Shown here: in pieces, positions 44,901 to 53,711 of the stretch
Position numbering within the stretch: position 1 is the first letter of the stretch
How the letters are laid out: the number at the start of each line of letters is the position of its first letter
Origin: Margaritifera margaritifera
Taxonomy: Eukaryota; Mollusca; Bivalvia; Unionida; Margaritiferidae
Assembly (NCBI GenBank): GCA_029931535.1
Contig: JAQPZY010001549.1
Span: forward strand, 1,842,501 to 1,906,500
DNA: 64,000 nucleotides
Reading direction: 5' to 3'
Translations under genes and position numbers: made by a program
Notes under the pieces: model-generated
Told to the model about the DNA's origin: nothing
What the model saw: only the letters and a program-made list of their open reading frames with translations
The model's database searches: none

Positions 44901-47900
44901 TCTTTCCTTCCACATATGAGATATATCAGGTACTAGTGTAAACAACTTTGAATTTAATACAAGTGAGGCAATTACAGATTGAGTTGCGGACCGGAAGGTC
45001 TTACTCCGGCGGTTATACAGGACTTCAGTGAGATGTAAACTTGGTTATGGCTGAATTGTGTATGGATCATCTTGCAAATATTAACTACGTGCACTTGTAT
45101 GTAATCCTTTAGTTTAAAGAATTTGTAGCCTTTCATTTTATTAATATACGGACTGGGCGTTCGGTGTTGTTGTGACGAATCCATGATATTATGACATCTT
45201 CTAATAACGAAACCTGAAGCTATTGTGTAGCTGATTGGAAAATATCCCCACAAAAAACATGGATTTCTGACTGTATTTATGTTATTTGCTTAGATCGAGC
45301 AGCAAGTGGAGATTTTGTGCAGCTTTCAGAAACTACGAAACTGCTACAAGTCCCATGAATACTCTTCACCACAGATCACGGTGAAATACATAGACAATGT
45401 ACTGACCTGAAGGCAAAGCTGAACATATACAAACAGGAAGAGATTCCAAAAGTTGATATTATAAGAGACCTCCACACCTGAACGTGTATAAATTGTCAAA
45501 TTGTTGATATCATGTCAGTTATAAAAGCCTATAAAGTAGAATGTGAAATGGATTTCTGTATCATGAGCAATATCAAACGTATATAGAGAATGTTTAAATT
45601 AAGAGATAATTCAAATGTTTATGAACATAAGGATGGCATTGATAGTGCAAATGGAGACCGACTGGCATCAAACACTGGAGGAAAGTATTCCTTTAAATGA
45701 AATGGAAACAAAATGTTAGTGAGCAAATTCAGACATAAACGTTGTTTGAAGCCATTGTAAAGCATAAACTATTTGGTACGAAGAACTGGTTTGCATCAAG
45801 ACGTAGAAAACACATTGCTTTCAATAAAAGTGAATCAAAAGCAAATTTTAGTAGTTAAGGTCACGCACAATTTTATATGAGTACAGTTTGATAGGCAAAG
45901 AAACACTGAAAATGAGTCAGTTAAAAGCATTTTGATGTTCCCTTTTTATATCTAAATAGAGCATTTGCAACCCTGTGTCAAAATGCCCGTCAAATATGAC
46001 CTATTGAGTCAAGTGAAATTTGTGTCAGGTGTCTGAAAAATAGTTCTTTGAGCACTGTTATGAATTCTCTTAAATACATTCAACGATAGAAAAAGCAAAA
46101 TCTGTATGTTTATGAAACCTATAGTAAGAGTAAGAATAAAGACCATGTAAACTTTTGAATGTTGCTGTTTTAGTCATAAACGATTCTTCTGTAGGCCTGC
46201 TATTATCACATTTAGATGATTTGTCAGATATTAAACAAATATTGCAAGTATTTATTCCGTTTGTTTAGCATGCATGAACTTCTTACATAAGCAAGTGTAT
46301 ACAATATCGAATCGGACCTCTTATAAATATTACCCCTCAGTAAACCTTGTAATAGACCCCGCGACGATTCAGGCTCACCTATTCAGAAATGCAAGCATTA
46401 TTCGCACATACTGGTTTAAAATCAATACACACCAAACGCCATTTTGATTGATAATCGTTTTGTAAATAAACACATGTATACAGGTCGACATTCTTTCGTT
46501 GGACTTCGTTGATTCATTTTTTAATTTTTTAATTTCTCCCGTAACCTTGCTGGTCGTAGGGACGCCACTGATAACTGTGCGACAATCTCTCTCCATTTCG
46601 CCCTGTTCTCCACTGCTCTTTGGGACTTTGCAAAGTACATGCCTGTCCACTCTTTGATATTGTCTTCCAATCTCTTTTTCTGTCTGCCTCGTTTTCGTTT
46701 TCCTCTCTCTGTGCCCTGTAGAATTGTCTTTGACAGGCCAGTTGAGCGTGAGACGTGACCATACCATCTTAGTTTGCGTTTCTTTATAGTGGTGAGCAGA
46801 TCTTCATAAGGTCCAATTGCGCCTTGATTTTAGTGCGCACCTCCGCATTAGAGACGTGGTCTAAGTATGAGATATTCAGGATCCTTCGATAACATCTCAT
46901 CTCTAAGGCATGGATTCTTCTCTCTATTTCTGCTGTTAGGGCCCATGTCTCACATGCATATAGGAATATGGACATGACGAGGGAGCGCATAAGCTTGATC
47001 TTGGACCCAAACGTCATGTTGCTGTCTTTCCAAATAGGATTCAGCCTAACCAGATCAGCTGTTGTCTGCGCAATCCCGGAAAGAACCTCAGGTTTTGAAC
47101 CTTCATCAGAGGCGATAGCACCTAGGTACTTGAAGCTTGTTAACGTGCCCAGCTTCTGTCCATTCACTCTTATTTCCTTTTGGATGCCACTTGAGTTGTT
47201 TGTCATTAGGTTTGTCTTTTCAGCGTTGATCTCCATCTCATATTTTAGTGATGCTTGATTGAGACGGTTCACAAAGGTTTCCATTTCTTCTTCAGCTCCT
47301 GCTAAGCCATCGATATCATCAGCAAAGCGCAGGTTGGTGATTGTTTTGCCTACAACACTGACACTGCCCTCGTGGTCTTCCAAAGCGTCGGACATGATCC
47401 TTTCCAGGTAGATGTTGAAGAGAGTGGGTGAGAGAAGGCACCCATATCTGACTCCGACTGTGGTTCTGAACCAGTCTCCTTTGTTGCCATTGATGAGAAC
47501 TATACTAGTCGCCTTGTCATAGAGGGTTTCGATAGTGCGGATTAGTTTTGCGTTTGTGTTGTATATCCGCATGGTGGCCCACAAGGCTGCATGCCATACC
47601 TTGTCGAAAGCCTTCTTGAAGTCAATGAAGACATGATAGAGGTTCTGTTGATGATGGACCTATTTTTCACAGAGGATTCTGAGATTGAAGATCTGTTCTG
47701 TAGTGCTACGTCCTGCTCTGAAACCTGCTTGTTCTTCCGCAATGATGTGCTCTGCTTGGGGTTTCAGTCTATTGATGATGATCTTAAGCATAACCTTGTT
47801 TGGGTGACTAATGAGACTGATTGTTCGGTAGTTCTGGCACAGTTGTTGAATCCCTTTTTTAGGAAGAGTCACGATCAGAGACTGGGTCCATGGGGTGGGC

Positions 47901-50900
47901 CATTCTCCTGTTTGCCAGATTTGGTTGCAGATTGTTGTGAGGACATCTATCATGGACGTTCCTCCTGCTTTAACAAGTTCTGCTGGTATATTGTCTACCC
48001 CAGCTTACTAACCCTTCTTTAGCGCCTTTACTGCAACCTCTACTTTGTCCCTGAGGATCGGGTGGTCAACCTCTGTTGTGGTCAGTGGTACGTTTAGTAC
48101 AGCTTGGTCTCCAGAAGTCTCCTGGTTGTCAAGCTCCGAACAGTATTCCGTCCATCTGTTAAGAATGTCTTGGTTTTCTGTCAGACTCTTACCAGCCTTG
48201 TCCTGAATCGTAGTAGATCTCCCGTTTCTCTGTTGTCAGGTCTTTCACCAATTGGTATGCCCTTTTACTGTCATTCGGGTTCAGGCTTTTCTGGACTTCC
48301 TTGCATTGGTCCTCTAAGCAGCTTTTTTTTGCTTTCTTTATGCTCTTTTTAATAATGTTGTATTTTTTTGCTCCTTCATGGTCTCCTCGCTTACTCTTCC
48401 GTTTTCTCATCACATCACAGAGGTCGAGGATATCTGCTGTAACCCAAGGCCTCTTTATTCTACGATGCTTGCCAAGGATCTCTCCGGCTGTGTCTGTTAC
48501 TGCCTCGTTGAAGGTGATGATCAAGGAGTCTAGGTTTATTTCTTCATGTCCCATAATTGTGAGTGGTGCAAATTTGCCGCCTATTGATGCTTCAAATGCT
48601 TGTGCCACGCTTGGATCTTTATGTTTTTCAAGGTCGAACCTGATCCTAACTTGTCTTGGCTTATTGGTCTTCCTCAGACGAAATTTGATAGTCATCATCA
48701 GCAAGTCATGGTCGCTTCCTATATCAGCTCCTGGGAAGCTTCGTGTTTAGGTAATGTTTACACTTGACCGGAAGCGCTTTCTCGCCAAGATGTAGTCAAT
48801 CTGGTTGTGATGTTTTCCGTCTGGGCTGTGCCAAGTCCATCTTCTGGATAGTTTGTGGGGGCCAAGGGTGTTAGTTAGCACTAGGTTATTATATGTGGCG
48901 AAGTTCAGGAGCTTGAGTCCTCCCTCACTGGTCTGCTTATTACAGTATGGACCACATGCTTCTCGCCAGTCTGCTTGTGCGTCTTCTCCTACCTTAGCAT
49001 TCCAGTCTCCTTGAATAAAGAGAATATCCTTTTCGGGTGTCTGGTCTATGAGAGTTTGAAGCTGGTCGTAGAACTCATCCAGTTCCCCAGTTTCTCGTCA
49101 TCATGGTCAGATGTTGGGGCATAGACCTGTATGATAGTGATGTTAAAGGGAGATGCCCTTAAGCGGATTGTAATCATCCTGTTCGACACTGGTCGACAAC
49201 CCATGACTGCACTCACAATGTCCTTGTGTACCATAAACCCGACTCCATGTTCATGCTTGTTCTCATGCCCACTGAAGTAGATCACTTGTCCTTCATATGT
49301 TGATCTCTCTCCGAAATGTTTCCAGCGCATCTCGCAGAGTCCAAGGATGTGCCATTGGTATCTTCCCATCTCATGGGTTAGCTCGTAGAATTTCCCTGCT
49401 GGTCTTAATGTCCTGACATTCCATGTTCCAATGGTGATGTTATCTCTTGCCCGTACTTTGATGGTAGTTGCACCAGTAGCATACTTGTCACCTCCGTCCT
49501 GGTGTTCAACGGATTACACGGTCATTGCTAACCCGGGGTGCCACCGATCTGGTATGTGAAATATATTTATTGTCATTTCGTCATCATTGGGGTATATTGG
49601 GCCGTTTCAACCTATCGGCGCCCATCCCTCTCCAGGCTATAGACCACAGCCGATATCCATGTTACTATATGGTTCTCCCTGGTCTCGAACATGCGGCCGT
49701 TAAGTTCGTCTTTGGAACCCTTCCGCCCTGGCCGTTGACTTCATCTTGGAAGACTTCCGCCCAGTGATGTCATGTTACCACCAGCCTATTTCTCCCATAA
49801 GTTGGAAGACTCGTGGAGGCAAGAGTGTCTTAAACTTTCCCTTTCAAGTTTTTTTTTTTTATCTTGCCCACTGCCTGTCCAGCCCAAGGAAGTTCTTAGC
49901 GTTGAGCATCAAACGAGGTAGCTCTTGGTGCCATTTTTCATTTTTTTTTACAATGGCTTGGCCGGGATGAGTGATTAGATTGTATATAATACTGGTTGGT
50001 TTATTACGCAGAAACCGTGGCCAAAATAACACACGGTTTTAAAAGAATGCTTTTTTTATCACGGTTTGATTACTAGACTCAACCGCATGATGTTTTCGTT
50101 TCAATTTGCATTCAGTATGAATAAATGGTATTTTATCACTATTGGCTATCTGCCACAAAATTTTATACCTCAACTAAATCACAAATATTTACTCTATCTG
50201 CCAACCGGCTAGCCGTGTTCACGTAGTCTGGAGTGTAACTTCATCGAGCTTGAGAACAGTCTACAAAATTATTTTCTTGAGGGTATGTGTCCGTTACTGG
50301 ATGCTAAATTCTAGTGTGCTGTTATAACCATAATATTCTTCCTTCGAATATTTGCGCAGATGGCGTTGATATTTGAGTAATCGTATGTAGGATTCTGTGG
50401 CTGGTACCTTTATGCAAAGGTTATTTTTGTAAAGGGTAGGGATATATGGCTGACAAATTTTGTCATTTGTTTATGGAAGCAGCCTGGCTTCGTATTTTTT
50501 AAAATTCGTTTTGGGTTGGGGTTAGGGAACTGTATGTATAAATTAATTTTGGTGAAGGATATGAGAGGATATGATATTTTGGCCGCTAAAATACTTTTTG
50601 TTTACTACTGACAGAACTATGGATGAAACTATTATTCGCTGGTGCTGTAGCGTCGGTGACTGTTCCGCTTTCTGTTGCCATTACTTTACTTATAATATGG
50701 AGAAGAGGTTGGTTCCAGTTCCGTCGTAGGAGACAAGGTGAGTGAATTTATCAATTCATGCGTTACCGAACATTGACCAAAATCTATGGAGAAAAAGATG
50801 GGTGACAGCTGAATGCAAATGGGATGACATTTAAGAAAAGGGAGACGAGTATCTATTTCTACCCAGAGAACGAACAAGCAATATTCCTAAACTTTTGCGA

Positions 50901-52997
50901 TCAACAGCCAATGCTAAAACACTTATTTCAAATTATGTCGATGTTGCGATAAAAAACGTATGTGCGTTTATCATTAAAAATGGAATTTAGCGTTATTTCG
51001 AATTGAGTCCTATATTTCTGGTCAAATAAGGAACAGTTTGTATTCGAGAACATGTTATCAAAGAACAATTGGTATGATTGTGCAGAAACTGTGAATACAT
51101 TACCAACAAGAGGAAACATTTTACAATCATGTTGAGTCATTTAATGCGCATGAAAGTAACACAACATCATTTTTTAAACCTTATTTTACTTATTTTCTTG
51201 CGCTACACACATCGGCACTGATGAAGGAAAACGCACAGAAGTTCAGTCGGTAATGTCAACGGTTAAAAAATTAAAAATTAATAAAAATATAACAACAGAA
51301 AACAGTAATTTATTTGATGTTTGAAATGCACCGGTTTATCAGTACTTTTAGAGATAACTTATTTGTCTGTATGATTGATCAGATCGTAAATTGATTAGGC
51401 ACTCTTTAAATAAGAAAAGGCCCAAGTCCATATGCTCATCCTAAGAGTATTCAGATGAGTTAAAGACTCAGTTTTGTTGTCTGCTATATACAACCTCCAC
51501 TAAACTAAGCTTGATAAAACTATGGGTAAAAATATATTAAAAAAACTTCCATAAAGTCATTTCTCTTATTTACAATAACTTCGTCACAAGGTATCAATCT
51601 GATAGTCATCAAAGTGTTCTTACATATATTGCAGGAAAGAGGCCAAACGAGGAAGAAATCAGTTGGTAAGATTAATTAAAAAAATATCGGAATATATCAA
51701 GATACGTGATTTCAAACATACCAAGCTGCCTTTATATTAAACTATAATCCTGATTTAAAATCAAGATTTGGTAGGTTCTAAGCCTTTGATTGAAACATTA
51801 TTAGATTGATAAAACCCACATAAGAAATAAATAACCTGTGATATTTGTGTATATTATTCTCACAAAGCTACACTTATCTATAATAAGGCATGAGGAAACA
51901 ATAGACGTCACACAGAGAAACATAGTGCAAGATGAATAAACCAGATACAATGTATTTGACTTAGAATTATAAAGGATCATTCATTCGAATTATTGTTTAA
52001 ATGCAAAGTTATAGCAACGAAATTTATCAATTCTAAATAGTTTATATGATGACAAAAAGCATAAATTAACTAAAATGCAGAATCCAGAATTTTACGTTAA
52101 AAAAAAAAAAAAAAAAAAAAAAAAAGCAAATAATATCCTCTGTGGTTTATGGCTTGCTAATTTAGACAAAACATTAGCATAATCTGGAAAACATGAGCAA
52201 AATCTGGCATGCAATTATCATTTTATTCTAGCTTGATAGGATTTCCTGTTTTAGAAGCAAGCGGGAAATTCAACTTTTATATTTTGTTAGAAACATAATA
52301 ATTCATAATGCTCCCATAGGATTTTACTTCCCCATATTATTAAATATGCAAGGATTAATTAATTAGTAACTAAAAATTTCAAATGTTAAAAGAAGCAAAC
52401 GAAATTATAACAATCTTTATGTAGCACTTATGTGCAATATCTTGAAGCTAATTTTGTCTAACACACGCTCTGTATAATTTGACTTATCTGTTGTAAGTAT
52501 ATTCATCCACGAGCAAACGGCATTGGAGAGTGCACAGATAAACAGTTTGGAGTGCAAAAAATAATACATCCGTGACAATAATATTTTGCCTTCGTATTTA
52601 AATATGTATCTATCTGGTATCTAATAACATGATGTATTAGTGTCTAGCTTGCAAGTTACAATATATTAAAGTGTTTGTGAATAAAATGGGGAAAATGAGG
52701 ATTGGAGGACATAACCAGTAGTTAGATGCTTTTAATGTAATCTTTTCTATCAATAGTTGGATTTTGTTTAGTCCTACCTTAAGGAGCCTTTATTAACTGT
52801 TATGGCTTACTATTTATTGAGTTTGAAATCAACTGCTTTCCACTTCCTTTGATCGAGATTAGCTCTGAGCCAGACATAAGGATGGGCACATATTCTAATA
52901 ATACCGTCCAAAGTGGTGATGTTGACGAAAGGGTATATGATGAACTACATAGTAATAGGATCGAATTTAGTGCATATTTAGAACCTACTGGTAAACC

Positions 52998-53078
<81 letters not shown>

Positions 53079-53665
53079 ATATATAATATTGTAAATATAT
53101 ATGTCTATAAGGTAGATCTAATTTTCAGAATAACTCATATGGACTGTATGTTTATTAAACAACTTAACAAACGTTAAACAAATTTTGAAAACACAATTAG
53201 GGTAAGTATACCTTTTCAAGGGTTTCCAGAACTTGCCGAATCCGCAAATCAGTCCTATCTTTGCAGTCGAATATTACATCATCACCTTTCCAACATTTTA
53301 AAAATAATGACTCTTGTATTATTATCAATACGATGCTAGATATAACATTTTTAAGTCGTTTCTTGAAAAGAATTCCAGTCGTAAATATGTTGTATACAGC
53401 TATCTACCCTGAAATTTTGTGTCATTTTATTTGCATCAAAACGTCGAGACAGTGGTAAATATGGGAGTAATAGTACGTCCCATTTCTCTCTTAGCAAACC
53501 AAATATTTGTTGCACTGTATATTGTGGGGCTTATTATTGAAACCATTCTAATTTTTGCATTATTATTAATATTTATATTATAATTTTTTATAGGCATCAA
53601 ACCAGAAAACACAGAACACCACAATCCCGGGTAACTCTATATAATGAAAAAATTCAGGCAGATAT

Positions 53666-53711
<46 letters not shown>

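Larger units (their letters stand above)
46500..49970 (-). mobile_element. APE-type non-LTR retrotransposon (LINE), nearly full-length ORF2
   Basis: Minus strand: a GC-moderate 5' region (49970-49520), ORF2 from about 49515 to 46540 with endonuclease, linker, reverse transcriptase and a C-terminal region, then a T/A-rich 3' end near 46510. ORF2 is continuous in content but carries several frameshifts. It lies in intron 5 antisense to the receptor gene. The sequence type (GLCEMRW endonuclease, LRFADDIDGL RT) is the kind widespread in invertebrate genomes and often mis-annotated as craniofacial development protein 2-like. Exact clade (RTE or relative) not determined. Confidence 0.85.

Noticed and set aside
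47591..48022. 143-codon + strand frame and the one at 48301-48750
   Set aside because: Shadows of the minus-strand LINE polymerase.
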